This document shows positions 17,870 through 27,195 of a stretch of 34,846 nt of DNA, piece after piece. Under the pieces are notes generated by a model. That model was not told the DNA's origin. It saw only the letters and a program-made list of their open reading frames with translations, and ran no database searches. The stretch's first letter is position 1. Each line of letters opens with the position of its first letter. Source of the stretch: Gemmatimonadota bacterium (GTDB lineage: Bacteria; Gemmatimonadota; Gemmatimonadetes; Gemmatimonadales; Gemmatimonadaceae); the NCBI GenBank assembly GCA_003223455.1, contig QHVE01000026.1, forward strand, positions 1 to 34,846, given 5' to 3'. A program made the translations under genes and the position numbers.

Positions 17870-19134
17870 TGCGGCGTACCATCGGGCGGGCGGTCACCGT
17901 ATCCGGCACGGGACTCCATCTTGGCGTCCCGTGCACCCTCGAGTTCCGTCGCGCGGCGAGCGGATCCGGAATCCGCTTCGAGCGCCGCGACCTCGAGTCC
18001 TCGGTACCGATTCCGGCGCTGGCCGAAAGTGCCGTGCTCTCCGAGCGCCGCACCCAACTCGGCGAGGACCCCAACGCGGTCCACACGGTCGAGCATGTCC
18101 TCGCCGCCGTGGCGGCGCTGGAGATCGACGATCTGCTCATCTCGCTCGACGGGCCCGAACCTCCGATCATGGACGGCAGCGCGCAACCGTTCCTCGACGC
18201 GTTGCGCGGCGCGGGCATCACGCAGCACGCGGGCTGCGTGCGCGTGGCGCGACTGACCGGACCAGTGCGGCTCGTGGACGGCGACTCGATCTACGAAGGT
18301 AGTCCGTCGGAGCATCTCGATCTCGACGTGACGATCGACTTTCCGCACGAGATGATCGGGCGGCAGCGGTATGCCGCGCGGATGACGCCCGAGCTGTTCG
18401 AGCGCGAGCTGGGGTGGGCTCGCACATTCGGCTTCGTCCGGGAAGTCGAGCCGCTACGCGCCCGGGGACTGATCAAGGGCGCGTCGACGCAGAATGCCGT
18501 CGTGCTCGACGATCACGGCGTGGTCGAGAACGTGCTCCGCTCGCCGGATGAGTTCGTGCGACATAAGATGATGGACTGTGTGGGGGACCTCGCGCTCGTC
18601 GGCGCGCACCTGAAGGCGCGCGTCGTGGCGCACAAACCAAGTCATCGCGGCACCGTACTGTTCGTGCGTGCGATGCAGGCGTCGCTGTCCCGGGAGACCC
18701 AGGTGCTCGGAATCGAAGAGATCATGAAGGTACTGCCGCACCGCTATCCCTTCCTGCTGGTCGATCGCATACTCGAGATCGACGCGGGGAAGCGCATCGT
18801 CGGCATCAAGAACGTGACGATCAACGAGCCGTTCTTTCAGGGCCACTTCCCGGGCCATCCGATCATGCCTGGAGTCCTGATCATCGAGGCGATGGCGCAG
18901 GTGGGCGGCATGCTGCTCATGGGCGCGGTCCCGGATCACGACAAGAAGGTGGTGTACTTCACGTCGCTCAACAACGTGAAATGGCGCCGGCCCGTGAAGC
19001 CGGGCGACCAACTGCGCTTCGAGCTCGACCTGCTCCAGGTACGCGGCATGATGTGCAAGATGCAGGGCGTCGCCAAGGTCGACGGCGAAGTGGTCTGCGA
19101 AGCGGAGATGGGCGCCATGGTTCGCGACCGATGA
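17869..19134 (+). CDS. lpxC/fabZ: bifunctional LpxC-FabZ fusion: UDP-3-O-acyl-GlcNAc deacetylase / 3-hydroxyacyl-ACP dehydratase
   Basis: A 421-residue fusion. Residues about 1-270 are LpxC, the zinc deacetylase that commits the cell to lipid A: VHTVEH at 71-76 (Glu75, His76), RHKMMD with His232 and Asp236 as zinc ligands, GWARTFGF at 182-189, and His259 as the expected acid catalyst. Residues about 278-421 are FabZ, the dehydratase of fatty-acid elongation: [11 protein letters not shown] with His326 and Glu340, spaced 14 residues as in single FabZ. All catalytic residues are kept, so both halves should be active. Such fusions are known in Bacteroidetes and relatives. LpxC and FabZ compete for 3-hydroxyacyl-ACP flux, so fusion fixes their ratio. 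The stop overlaps lpxA (ATGA). Confidence 0.95.
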   Translation: MRRTIGRAVTVSGTGLHLGVPCTLEFRRAASGSGIRFERRDLESSVPIPALAESAVLSERRTQLGEDPNAVHTVEHVLAAVAALEIDDLLISLDGPEPPIMDGSAQPFLDALRGAGITQHAGCVRVARLTGPVRLVDGDSIYEGSPSEHLDLDVTIDFPHEMIGRQRYAARMTPELFERELGWARTFGFVREVEPLRARGLIKGASTQNAVVLDDHGVVENVLRSPDEFVRHKMMDCVGDLALVGAHLKARVVAHKPSHRGTVLFVRAMQASLSRETQVLGIEEIMKVLPHRYPFLLVDRILEIDAGKRIVGIKNVTINEPFFQGHFPGHPIMPGVLIIEAMAQVGGMLLMGAVPDHDKKVVYFTSLNNVKWRRPVKPGDQLRFELDLLQVRGMMCKMQGVAKVDGEVVCEAEMGAMVRDR

Positions 19135-19907
19135 CGAGTCGCATCCATCCGACGGCGCTGGTGCACGCGGGTGCCGAGCTTGGCGCCGACGTGGAGATCG
19201 GTCCGTTCGCGATCGTCGGCGAGAACTGCCGAGTGGGCGATGGTTGCGTCATCGCGGCGCGCGCGACGCTCGAGCGCAACGTGATCCTGGGCGCCGGCGT
19301 GAAGGTGGGCATCGGCACCGTGCTCGGTGGAGATCCGCAGGATCTCAAGTTCAAGGGCGAGCTGACGACCGTCGAGATCGGCGAGGGCACGACGATCCGC
19401 GAGTACACGACGATCAACCGCGGCACGACACAGTCGTACAAGACGACGGTGGGGAAGGGGTGCTTCATCATGTCCTACGTGCATCTCGCTCACGACTGTC
19501 ACATCGGCGATGGTGTGATCCTCGTGAACAGCGTGCAGCTCGCCGGGCACGTCACGGTGGGCGACAAGGCGATCATCGCGGGCCAGAGCGCCGCGCACCA
19601 GTTCGTGAGGATCGGCCAGTACTCGTTCGTCGGCGGCTGTTCGCGCATCTCACAGGACGTGCCGCCATACATCAAGGCGGTCGGCAACCCGATCAAGCTC
19701 TATGGGCTGAACAGCGTCGGATTGCAGCGCAACAACTTTCCGGAGGAAGTGGTGCGCGAGCTGAAGCGCGCCTACCGGCTGTTCTTCCGCTCGGAGCTGA
19801 ACGTCACGCAGGCGAAGGAGCGTGCGTCGACGGAGCTGAAGCCGTTCCCCGAGGTCCAGGAGCTGCTGCGGTTCGTGGAAGAGAGTGGGCGCGGGGTGGT
19901 CGTCTGA
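19131..19907 (+). CDS. lpxA: acyl-ACP:UDP-GlcNAc O-acyltransferase
   Basis: LpxA transfers a 3-hydroxyacyl chain to UDP-GlcNAc, the first lipid A step. The 258-residue protein is a hexapeptide-repeat beta helix (about 1-190) with a C-terminal helical domain. Seen: catalytic His121 in VHLAHDCHIGDG and DVPPYIKAVGNP. The region after it reads GLNSVGLQRNNF; E. coli has GVNIEGLKRRGF, so two of its substrate-side residues differ, which could reflect a different acyl chain or sugar. The start is the ATG overlapping the lpxC-fabZ stop. The next gene begins within its stop codon region (CTGA). Confidence 0.95.
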   Translation: MTSRIHPTALVHAGAELGADVEIGPFAIVGENCRVGDGCVIAARATLERNVILGAGVKVGIGTVLGGDPQDLKFKGELTTVEIGEGTTIREYTTINRGTTQSYKTTVGKGCFIMSYVHLAHDCHIGDGVILVNSVQLAGHVTVGDKAIIAGQSAAHQFVRIGQYSFVGGCSRISQDVPPYIKAVGNPIKLYGLNSVGLQRNNFPEEVVRELKRAYRLFFRSELNVTQAKERASTELKPFPEVQELLRFVEESGRGVVV

Positions 19908-20911
19908 GCGCGCCGCTTCGCGTCGGCGTGGTCGGTGCCGGGGGACTCGGCTACCATCACGTGCGCATCCTGCGCGACATGCAGGGCCCATCGTTCGCCG
20001 GCTTCTACGACGCGCGTGCAGACCGCGCCGAACAGGTCTCGCGCGAGCTCGGCGTGACGGCGCACGCGTCGCTCGACGCCCTGCTCGACGTCGTGGACGC
20101 CGTGACGATCGTCGTGCCGACGCCAGCCCACCTCGCGGTCGCGCGCGAAGTGCTGGGGCGAGGCATTCACGCGCTGATCGAGAAGCCGATCGCCACGACG
20201 CTCGACGAGGCCGACGAGATGCTCTCGCTCGCGCGTGCAAACGGCGCTCTCGTTCAGACCGGTCACGTCGAGCGGTTCAACCGCGCGATTCGTGCGGCGC
20301 TTCCCTACGTCGACGCGCCACGCTTCATCGAGAGCGACCGCCTCGCGTTGTTCAATCCGCGCGGATCGGACGTCGCCGTGGTGCTGGATCTCATGATCCA
20401 CGACATCGACCTCGTGCACACCCTCGTCGGCGGACACCCGGCGACGGTGAGCGCCGTGGGCGTGCCGGTCCTGACGCCGTTCGTCGACATCGCCAACGCG
20501 CGCCTCACGTTCGACACGGGGGCCGTGGCGAACATCACCGCCAGTCGCGTGTCGCGCGAGCGGATGCGCAAGCTGCGCATCTTCCAGCAGAGCGGCTATC
20601 TCTCGCTCGACCTCGGCAGCGGCGAGGGAGAGTTCTTCCGGCTCCGCGGCGACGTCGACGTCGCCGCGCTGGCGTCGGCGCCTCTGGCGCTCGAGCAGTT
20701 CGTCGAGCGCATCCCGCTGCGGGCGGAGGAGGGCGAGCCGCTGCGGCTGGAATTCGAGAGCTTCCTGGCCGCCGTGCGAGGCGAAGCGCCGGTGCCGGTC
20801 ACCGGTGAGGCGGGTCGCGAGGCGCTGGCGGTCGCGCTGCAAATCGTGGCGGACATCGAACGAACGCTGCCGGCACTTTCCGGCCGCGTCCCGGCGGGCG
20901 CTCGTGCGTGA
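19904..20911 (+). CDS. Gfo/Idh/MocA-family NAD(P)-dependent oxidoreductase in the lipid A operon
   Basis: A 335-residue oxidoreductase. Seen: Rossmann GAGGLG at 11-16, acidic Asp36 after strand 2 (NAD preference likely), EKP at 93-95, HVERFN at 121-126, and an LMIHDIDL segment in the substrate domain. No ATG, GTG or TTG opens the frame before the first strand. CTG at 19904 would give MSAPLRVGVVGAG, a typical family N-terminus, and overlaps the lpxA stop as CTGA, as its neighbours do with ATGA or GTGA. The next usable codon, GTG 19928, would cut away strand 1. The position between lpxA and lpxB suggests action on a UDP-sugar, for instance GnnA-like 3-oxidation, but no GnnB-type aminotransferase is in the window. 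Function is unproven. Confidence 0.88.
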   Translation: MSAPLRVGVVGAGGLGYHHVRILRDMQGPSFAGFYDARADRAEQVSRELGVTAHASLDALLDVVDAVTIVVPTPAHLAVAREVLGRGIHALIEKPIATTLDEADEMLSLARANGALVQTGHVERFNRAIRAALPYVDAPRFIESDRLALFNPRGSDVAVVLDLMIHDIDLVHTLVGGHPATVSAVGVPVLTPFVDIANARLTFDTGAVANITASRVSRERMRKLRIFQQSGYLSLDLGSGEGEFFRLRGDVDVAALASAPLALEQFVERIPLRAEEGEPLRLEFESFLAAVRGEAPVPVTGEAGREALAVALQIVADIERTLPALSGRVPAGARA

Positions 20912-22049
20912 GATACTGTTCGTCGCCGGGGAGGCGTCGGGCGACCTCCATGCCGCGGGAGTGGCGCGGGCGCTCGTCGCGCAGGGCGCACCGTATCGCC
21001 TGATCGGGATCGGTGGCGATCAGATGCGCGAGGCCGGCGTGGAGCTACTCGAGCACACCGAGCGTCTCGCCGTCATGGGATTCGTCGAGGTGCTCAAGCA
21101 CGTCCCGTTGCACTATCGGCTGGCGCGAGAGCTCGAGCGCCGCATCCGAAGTGGCCGCGTCGCCCTCGTCGTGTTGATCGACTATCCAGGATTCAACATG
21201 AAGATCGCTGCCGCGGCGCGCGCAGCCGCGGTCCCCGTGCTGTACTACATCACGCCGCAGGTGTGGGCGTGGGGCGCCAAGCGGCTGCGCGAGCTTGCCC
21301 GCACGATCACGAAGGCAGCTGTGATCCTCCCGTTCGAGGAAGCGCTCCTGCGAAAGCACGGCATCGACGCGACGTTCGTCGGGCATCCGCTCCTGGATCG
21401 CGCCCGGACACTGCCGGACCGCGCCGAGGCACGGCGGTCGCTGGGTGTCGGCGAGGGCGAGCGGCTCCTGGCGTTGTTCCCGGGCAGCCGCGCGCAGGAG
21501 ATCGCGCGCCACCTCGATCCGTTCGTCGAGACGGCGCGTGAGCTCCAACGGCGCGATCCGGCGCTCACGGTCGTCGTGAGCGCTGCACCACACGTGGCGA
21601 TCGCGCCGGAGCGGTGCCCATATCCGCTCGTGCACTCGGCGTCGTTCACGGTCCTGCGCGCGGCGGATGCGGCAATGTGCAAGAGCGGCACGACGACGCT
21701 CGAAGCCGCCGTGGCCGGATGCCCGATGGTGGTGGCGTATCGTACCAGTGCCATCACCTACGCGGCAGCCAAGCGGCTGGTGCGCATCCCGCACATCGGA
21801 CTGGTGAACGTCGTGGCGGGACGCGAGGTGGCGCCCGAGTTCGTGCAGGATGCACTCGTGCCGGCACGCGTCGCGGATGTGCTCGCGGAGCTGCTCGACC
21901 CTGCGAGCGCGCGACGCGGCGAGATGATCTCGGAGCTGAACCGGGTGCGCGAGTCGCTCGGCGCGCCAGGCGCTGCCGAACGAGTCGCGGGGATCGCACT
22001 CGACCTCGCACGCGGCCCGGTCGACGTGGCCGCGCAGTCGGCCTCGTGA
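20904..22049 (+). CDS. lpxB: lipid-A-disaccharide synthase
   Basis: LpxB (family GT19) condenses UDP-2,3-diacylglucosamine with lipid X to form the lipid A disaccharide. The 381-residue product starts at GTG 20904 (REILFVAGEASGD follows), overlapping the preceding gene by 8 nt; an upstream ATG at 20805 would only add residues encoded by another frame of that gene. Seen: GEASGD, LIDYPGFN around 90-97, PQVWAWG around 117-123, LFPGSRAQEI around 193-202, and KSGTTTLEAAVAGCPM near 257-272. It needs lipid X, which LpxH, LpxI or LpxG would supply; none is in the window. The stop overlaps the next gene (GTGA). Confidence 0.95.
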   Translation: MREILFVAGEASGDLHAAGVARALVAQGAPYRLIGIGGDQMREAGVELLEHTERLAVMGFVEVLKHVPLHYRLARELERRIRSGRVALVVLIDYPGFNMKIAAAARAAAVPVLYYITPQVWAWGAKRLRELARTITKAAVILPFEEALLRKHGIDATFVGHPLLDRARTLPDRAEARRSLGVGEGERLLALFPGSRAQEIARHLDPFVETARELQRRDPALTVVVSAAPHVAIAPERCPYPLVHSASFTVLRAADAAMCKSGTTTLEAAVAGCPMVVAYRTSAITYAAAKRLVRIPHIGLVNVVAGREVAPEFVQDALVPARVADVLAELLDPASARRGEMISELNRVRESLGAPGAAERVAGIALDLARGPVDVAAQSAS

Positions 22050-22669
22050 CCGAGACGCGTATTCGCTGGATCGTGCGTGCGGGCACGGCGCTCATTCGCC
22101 TGCTCGCGATGACCTGGCGCGTGCGCGTCGTGAATGACGCGGGTCTGCTCGCCGCCCGCTCGGCGGGGCAGCGCGTGATCTTCACGCTCTGGCACGGTGA
22201 GCTGCTTCCGCTGCTGTGGCAGCATCGCCGCGAGGGAGTCGCCGTGGTGATCAGCGAGCATCGCGACGGCGAGATCGTCGCGCGGATCGCCGAGCAGCTC
22301 GGCTACACCACCGTTCGCGGCTCGACGTCGAAAGGCGCGAGTCGCGCGCTGATCGGGCTGATGCGCGCGGTGGAGGAGGGGCGCGACGCCGCCGTCACGC
22401 CTGACGGGCCGCGCGGACCGGCCCACGTGTTCGCGCCCGGCGCGGCGATCGCCGCACAGCGCACGGGGGTTCCACTTCTTCCCGTCCGCGCGAGCGCGTC
22501 GCGCGCGTGGCGACTCAAGAGCTGGGACCGATTCCTCGTGCCGAAGCCCTTTGCCACCGTGAGCATCACCTACGGCATGCCGACACCAGTGGAAGCATCG
22601 TCCCCACGCGAGGCCGCCGAGCAGGCGCCGCGCCTTCAGGCGCTCCTCGAGGCCGTTCCTACCGGCTGA
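22046..22669 (+). CDS. DUF374/LPLAT-type acyltransferase
   Basis: A 207-residue membrane-associated protein with one hydrophobic N-terminal stretch and the DUF374 pattern: LWHGELLPLLW around 48-58, VISEHRDGE, RGSTSKGASRAL, TPDGPRGPAHVFAPG and TGVPLLPVR. This branch of the lysophospholipid acyltransferase superfamily often lies in lipid A gene clusters and may add a secondary acyl chain, doing the job of LpxL/LpxM. That role is inference. The start is GTG at 22046, overlapping the lpxB stop; the long upstream extension of the frame overlaps lpxB and is not real. lpxK follows after three bases. Confidence 0.85.
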   Translation: MTETRIRWIVRAGTALIRLLAMTWRVRVVNDAGLLAARSAGQRVIFTLWHGELLPLLWQHRREGVAVVISEHRDGEIVARIAEQLGYTTVRGSTSKGASRALIGLMRAVEEGRDAAVTPDGPRGPAHVFAPGAAIAAQRTGVPLLPVRASASRAWRLKSWDRFLVPKPFATVSITYGMPTPVEASSPREAAEQAPRLQALLEAVPTG

Positions 22670-22672
22670 GCG

Positions 22673-23719
22673 ATGACCGCGCTCGAACAGGTCTGGTACG
22701 GCGAGTCCGCCGGTGCGCGTATCGGACGAGCGGCACTCTGGCCTGCGGAACAGGTCTACGCCGCGGCGGTCCGGCTGCGCGGCGCGCTGTACGACCGCGC
22801 GTTGCTGGAGACGCTGTCCGCGCCGCTTCCCGTGCTGGCCATCGGCAACCTCTCGGTCGGCGGCACGGGGAAGACACCGATCGCCGCCTGGGCGGTCTCA
22901 CGATTGCGCGACCGCGGTGCCCATCCCGCCGTCGTGCTGCGCGGATACGGTGGGGACGAGCCGCTCGTACACGAGATACTGAATCCCGGGACGCCCGTCC
23001 TCTGTGATTCCGACCGTGTCCGTGGCGCGCGAACGGCGCGGTCGGCGGGAGCGGACTGCGTGGTGCTCGACGATGCCTTTCAGCATCGGCGCATCGCCCG
23101 CACCGCGGATTGGGTCCTGATATCCGCCGAGCGCTTCACGAGCACCACGCACATGCTCCCAGCAGGGCCACTGCGCGAGCCGCTCGCCGCATTGGCGCGC
23201 GCCGACGTGGCGATCGTGACGCGCAAGGTCGCCTCGACGACGGAAGCGCAGCGCGTCGCCGAGCGTATCGAGTCCATGATACACGTCGGCACGGCGGTCG
23301 TGCACCTCGCGCCGAGCCATTTCGTCGACGCGCACGACGAGACGTCGCGGCCGTTGGACGCCGTTCGGGGCGCGCGTGTCGTCGCCGTCGCCGCGGTGGG
23401 TGAACCCGAGGCGTTCTTCGCGCAGCTGCGTGAGCTTGGCGCACGCGACGTGCAAGGAATCGCCTATCGTGATCATCATGCATTCACGGCTGCCGACGTC
23501 GCGCGGTTGGCTCGTGCCGCCGCGCAGGCGGACGCCGTAGTGTGCACACTGAAGGACGCCGTCAAGCTGGCTCCGCAGTGGACTCCTCGGGCTGTCCCAC
23601 TGTGGTATGTTTCGCAGCGGGCCGAGGTCGAGCATGGAGCGCATCTGCTGGATGCCTCGCTCGCGCACGTACTCGCCGCCCGCACGAGCACTCCTTCAAC
23701 CGCCGGCGCCACCGGCTGA
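22673..23719 (+). CDS. lpxK: tetraacyldisaccharide 4'-kinase
   Basis: LpxK phosphorylates the 4' position of the lipid A disaccharide. The 348-residue product has the membrane-proximal N-terminal helix, the extended P-loop [11 protein letters not shown] at 58-68, LRGYGG near 89-94, and DDAFQHRRI around 132-140, which holds the catalytic Asp and His residues. The C-terminal lobe shows the AYRDHHAF segment typical of the family. The ATG at 22673 follows the acyltransferase stop closely. No waaA (Kdo transferase), which often sits before lpxK, is found here. Confidence 0.94.
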   Translation: MTALEQVWYGESAGARIGRAALWPAEQVYAAAVRLRGALYDRALLETLSAPLPVLAIGNLSVGGTGKTPIAAWAVSRLRDRGAHPAVVLRGYGGDEPLVHEILNPGTPVLCDSDRVRGARTARSAGADCVVLDDAFQHRRIARTADWVLISAERFTSTTHMLPAGPLREPLAALARADVAIVTRKVASTTEAQRVAERIESMIHVGTAVVHLAPSHFVDAHDETSRPLDAVRGARVVAVAAVGEPEAFFAQLRELGARDVQGIAYRDHHAFTAADVARLARAAAQADAVVCTLKDAVKLAPQWTPRAVPLWYVSQRAEVEHGAHLLDASLAHVLAARTSTPSTAGATG

Positions 23720-23730
23720 CTTCAGAGCGC

Positions 23731-25041
23731 ATGGCCACCGATCTCAGGCTTACCCCGTCGAGCAATCTCGTTCACCCGGACAAGGACCGGTTCCTGAACG
23801 AGGAGAATCCCTTCGAAGCGATGATGAGCCGGTTCGATCGGGCGGCGCAGTTGCTCGATCTGGAGCCCGGACTGTACAAGGTCCTTCGCCATCCCGAGAA
23901 ACAGATCACGGTATCGGTGCCCGTGATGATGGACAACGGAGAGCTCGAAGTGTTCACGGGCTACCGTGTGCTCTACAACACCGTGCGCGGTCCGGCGAAG
24001 GGCGGCATCCGGTTCGACCTGCAGGTGACGCTCGAGGAAGTGAAGGCACTCGCGGCATGGATGACGTGGAAGTGCGCCGTCGTGAATTTGCCATTCGGCG
24101 GTGCGAAAGGGGGCGTGATCTGCGACCCGTCGGCGATGAGCGTCGGTGAGCTCGAGCGGCTGACGCGCCGCTACACGGCCGGCATCATCCACACGCTGGG
24201 TCCGGATTCCGACGTGCCCGCACCGGACGTCAACACGAACGAGCGCGTGATGGCGTGGGTGATGGACACCTACTCGATGCACCACCGGCACACCGTGACC
24301 GCCGTCGTCACGGGGAAGCCGGTCGAGATGGGTGGATCGCTGGGACGCCGTGAGGCGACGGGACGCGGCTGCATGATCGTCACCAAGGAGGCGCTGCGAC
24401 ACCTCGGGATGAAGGTCGCCGGCACGACGGTCGCCGTGCAGGGCTTCGGCAACGTCGGCAGCGTCGCGGCCCAACTGCTCGCGCGCGAAGGGTGCAAGAT
24501 CCGCGCGATCAGCGACCGCACCGGCGCGTACTACAACACGAACGGCATCGACGTGGACGCGGCGATCGAGTTCGTGAAACAGCATCGAACGCTCGAGGGC
24601 TTCAAGGACGGCGAGCAGATCTCAAACGAGGAGCTGTTGACGGCCGACGTGGACGTGCTGTTGCCGGCCGCGCTCGAGAACGTGATCACGAGCAAGAACG
24701 CGGCGAAGATCCAGGCGAAGATCGTCTGCGAGGGCGCGAACGGGCCGACCACGGCCGGTGCCGATTCGATCCTCGACGAGAAGGAGATCTTCGTCATCCC
24801 CGACATCCTCGCCAACGCCGGCGGCGTCACGGTCTCATACTTCGAGTGGGTGCAGGACCGAGGGGGCTACTTCTGGTCGGAGGAGACGGTGAACGAGCGG
24901 CTCACCGACATCATGCGGCGAAGCTTCGCCGAGGTGCTGCGCTCGTCGATGCAGCATCGGGTGAACATGCGGACGGCAGCGTACATGACGTCGATCAGTC
25001 GCGTCGCCGCCGTGCACAAGCTCCGCGGCATCTACGCGTAA
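23731..25041 (+). CDS. gdhA: glutamate dehydrogenase
   Basis: A 436-residue hexameric-type GDH that interconverts glutamate and 2-oxoglutarate plus ammonia. Seen: GPAKGGIRF near 90-98, [19 protein letters not shown] with the catalytic Lys near 113-130, [12 protein letters not shown], and the nucleotide fold [15 protein letters not shown] near 236-250. A conserved SDRTGAYYN after strand 2 fits an NAD-binding enzyme, but cofactor preference is not certain. The ATG at 23731 gives the family-like N-terminus; a longer upstream frame overlaps lpxK in another frame and is a shadow. It starts only 11 nt after lpxK, so it may share its transcript. Confidence 0.95.
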   Translation: MATDLRLTPSSNLVHPDKDRFLNEENPFEAMMSRFDRAAQLLDLEPGLYKVLRHPEKQITVSVPVMMDNGELEVFTGYRVLYNTVRGPAKGGIRFDLQVTLEEVKALAAWMTWKCAVVNLPFGGAKGGVICDPSAMSVGELERLTRRYTAGIIHTLGPDSDVPAPDVNTNERVMAWVMDTYSMHHRHTVTAVVTGKPVEMGGSLGRREATGRGCMIVTKEALRHLGMKVAGTTVAVQGFGNVGSVAAQLLAREGCKIRAISDRTGAYYNTNGIDVDAAIEFVKQHRTLEGFKDGEQISNEELLTADVDVLLPAALENVITSKNAAKIQAKIVCEGANGPTTAGADSILDEKEIFVIPDILANAGGVTVSYFEWVQDRGGYFWSEETVNERLTDIMRRSFAEVLRSSMQHRVNMRTAAYMTSISRVAAVHKLRGIYA

Positions 25042-25044
25042 TCG

Positions 25045-25509
25045 GTGCGACTCGTCGTCGCCGTCGTCGGGAAACCGCGCGATCGGCATCTGGCGGCGGC
25101 GATCGACGAGTACGAGACGCGAGCCGCACGCTACTGGCCGCTGGCCGTGGCCGAAGTCCGCGAGGTGAGCGCGCGCGGCATGAGCCCCGCAGAGACGAGA
25201 CGTCGCGAAGGTGAGCGGCTGCTGGAGCGCCTGCCGGCCGGCGCGATGGTGCTCGCCTGCGACGAGCGCGGAGAGCGCTTGACGTCGTCCGAATTCGCCG
25301 GGCTTCTCGTGCAGGCCCGCGACGCAGCGCGTGACGTGGCGTTCATCGTCGGCGGAGCCCACGGTCTGGACGACACGGTGCGTCGAGCGGCGGCGCGCTC
25401 GCTGCAGCTGGCGCCGTGGACGCTGCCGCACGAGCTCGCGCGGCTCGTGCTGGCGGAGCAGCTCTATCGGGCCGGCACCATCGCCCGTGGGGAGCCCTAT
25501 CACAAGTGA
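25045..25509 (+). CDS. rlmH: 23S rRNA (pseudouridine1915-N3)-methyltransferase
   Basis: RlmH is a small SPOUT methyltransferase that modifies pseudouridine 1915 in helix 69 of 23S rRNA on assembled 70S ribosomes. The 154-residue length is typical. Seen: LACDERGERLTSSEFA, the SAM-binding knot FIVGGAHG near 108-115, and the C-terminal PHELARLVLAEQLYRAGTI followed by GEPYHK. It begins with GTG at 25045, three bases after the gdhA stop. Confidence 0.95.
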   Translation: MRLVVAVVGKPRDRHLAAAIDEYETRAARYWPLAVAEVREVSARGMSPAETRRREGERLLERLPAGAMVLACDERGERLTSSEFAGLLVQARDAARDVAFIVGGAHGLDDTVRRAAARSLQLAPWTLPHELARLVLAEQLYRAGTIARGEPYHK

Positions 25510-25632
25510 ACGATCGGCCACCGCTTCCCACCAGCATGCACCCGGGCGAACCTTTGTCGTTCGTGTGAGATTGTTCGAGTCAGCGGAGCCTTCCGATTCC
25601 GTCGACGGGACCGTCCTCCTCGCGCCAGAGCA

Positions 25633-27195
25633 ATGACCGACGTCCGCATCCTGTCCGAACCGATCGGAGGCTCGCCACTCTCGCTGCTGATGCAGCGCGG
25701 CGAGGCGCCGGGCGACTGGCTGCGCGCTCCCCCCGCGGGGCCGGAAGGCTGGCGCGAGCGGGCAGGGGAGCGCTCACGCGCGGCGGACTGGGACGCGTTG
25801 TGGAACCTCCTCGAGCCCGCGATTGCGGCGACGGGGGCCGCAGCGGCTCGGTTGACGCGGGTTCAGCGCGAGGGGGGCATCGTCGTCACCACCGGACAGC
25901 AACCCGGGTTGTTCGGCGGCCCGATCTACACGTGGACCAAGGCCATGGGCGCGCTCGCGCTGGCGGACGCGATCGAGCGCGCCACCGGCATCGCGACGGC
26001 GGCGATCTTCTGGGCCGCGACGGACGATGCGGATTTCGCCGAAGCGTCGTCCACGGTCGTCGCACGCGCCGGCGGCGCCGACCGCCTCGTGCAGCAGGAT
26101 GCGCCAGAGGCCGGGACGCCGATGGCTCTGGCGCCGGTCGGCGACCTCACCGCGCCGCTCGCGCGCCTCTCGAGTGCATGCGGCAGTGGTGCGGACCCTC
26201 GGCCACTCGACGCCGTCGCTCGCGCGTACGGCGATCCGCGGCGCACGGTCGGTGATGCATACGTCGAGTTGCTGCGGTCGCTGCTGTCGCCGCTCGGAGT
26301 CCCGGTGATCGATGCGTCGCATCCGGCGGTGGCCGCGGCCAGCCGGCCCGTACTCGAGGATGCGCTGGACGGGGCACAGGCGATCGAGCGCGCCCTCGAG
26401 CAGCGCACGACGGCGCTTCGCGCGGCTGGATTCGAGCCGCAGGTCGAGGACATGCCCGGGCTGGCGGTCGTGTTCGCGCGCGAGGGCGCGCGCAAGCGAC
26501 GGCTCGCCGTGAACGAGCGCGTCGCGCCGTCGCTCATCCTCACACCGAACGTGCTGCTCCGTCCGATCGTCGAGCACGCGATCCTCCCAACGGTCGCCTA
26601 CTGGGCGGGACCCGGCGAGCTCGCCTACTTCGCCCAGGTGAGTGCCGTCGCCGCGGCCATGGGGCGTCCGCTGCCGCTCGCGGTCCCGCGATGGTCGTGT
26701 ACGCTGCTGGAGCCCCACGTGGAGACCGTGCTGCAACGGTTGGGGCTCCAGCCCGATGATCTACGCCTTCCGCACGCCGCCGAGCGCCGCCTGGCCCGCG
26801 AGGCGATGGCTCCGCGCACGGCCAGCGGCATCGCCGCGCTTCGCGCGGATCTCGCCGCGCTCGAGGAGCGACTCGGTTCCGAGCCGCCCGAACTGGGACT
26901 GGATGCCGTCGTGCGCGGCGCAGCGGCGTCGCTCCAGCACCGCGTGGACCGCCTCGAGCGGCGGCTCCTTGCCGGCGTGGCGCGGCGCGAGTCCGTGAAG
27001 ATGCGCGACCTCGGCACCGCGCGCGGTGCGCTGTTTCCGTTCGGAGGCCGCCAGGAGCGCACGCTCAATCTGATTCCGACGCTCGCCCGTCATGGCCTCG
27101 AGCTGCTCGGCGAGCTGCATGGCGCGGCAGCGGGACATGCAGAGGCGATCGTCGGTGGTGCACCCGCCCGCGCGCACGCGGCGCCAGTGGCGTGA
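25633..27195 (+). CDS. bshC: BshC, bacillithiol biosynthesis cysteine-adding enzyme
   Basis: BshC is thought to add cysteine to GlcN-malate, the last step to bacillithiol, a low-molecular-weight thiol. The 520-residue product shows TTGQQPGLFGGPIYT with GQQPGLFGGP at 88-97, FWAATDDADF at 126-135, a Rossmann-like core, and an alpha-helical insert around 390-450 (ALEERLGSE onward), all as in the family. bshA and bshB are not in the window. The 123-nt gap upstream holds no convincing promoter. The ATG at 25633 is the only good start near the conserved N-terminus. The stop overlaps murJ (GTGA). Confidence 0.92.
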   Translation: MTDVRILSEPIGGSPLSLLMQRGEAPGDWLRAPPAGPEGWRERAGERSRAADWDALWNLLEPAIAATGAAAARLTRVQREGGIVVTTGQQPGLFGGPIYTWTKAMGALALADAIERATGIATAAIFWAATDDADFAEASSTVVARAGGADRLVQQDAPEAGTPMALAPVGDLTAPLARLSSACGSGADPRPLDAVARAYGDPRRTVGDAYVELLRSLLSPLGVPVIDASHPAVAAASRPVLEDALDGAQAIERALEQRTTALRAAGFEPQVEDMPGLAVVFAREGARKRRLAVNERVAPSLILTPNVLLRPIVEHAILPTVAYWAGPGELAYFAQVSAVAAAMGRPLPLAVPRWSCTLLEPHVETVLQRLGLQPDDLRLPHAAERRLAREAMAPRTASGIAALRADLAALEERLGSEPPELGLDAVVRGAAASLQHRVDRLERRLLAGVARRESVKMRDLGTARGALFPFGGRQERTLNLIPTLARHGLELLGELHGAAAGHAEAIVGGAPARAHAAPVA

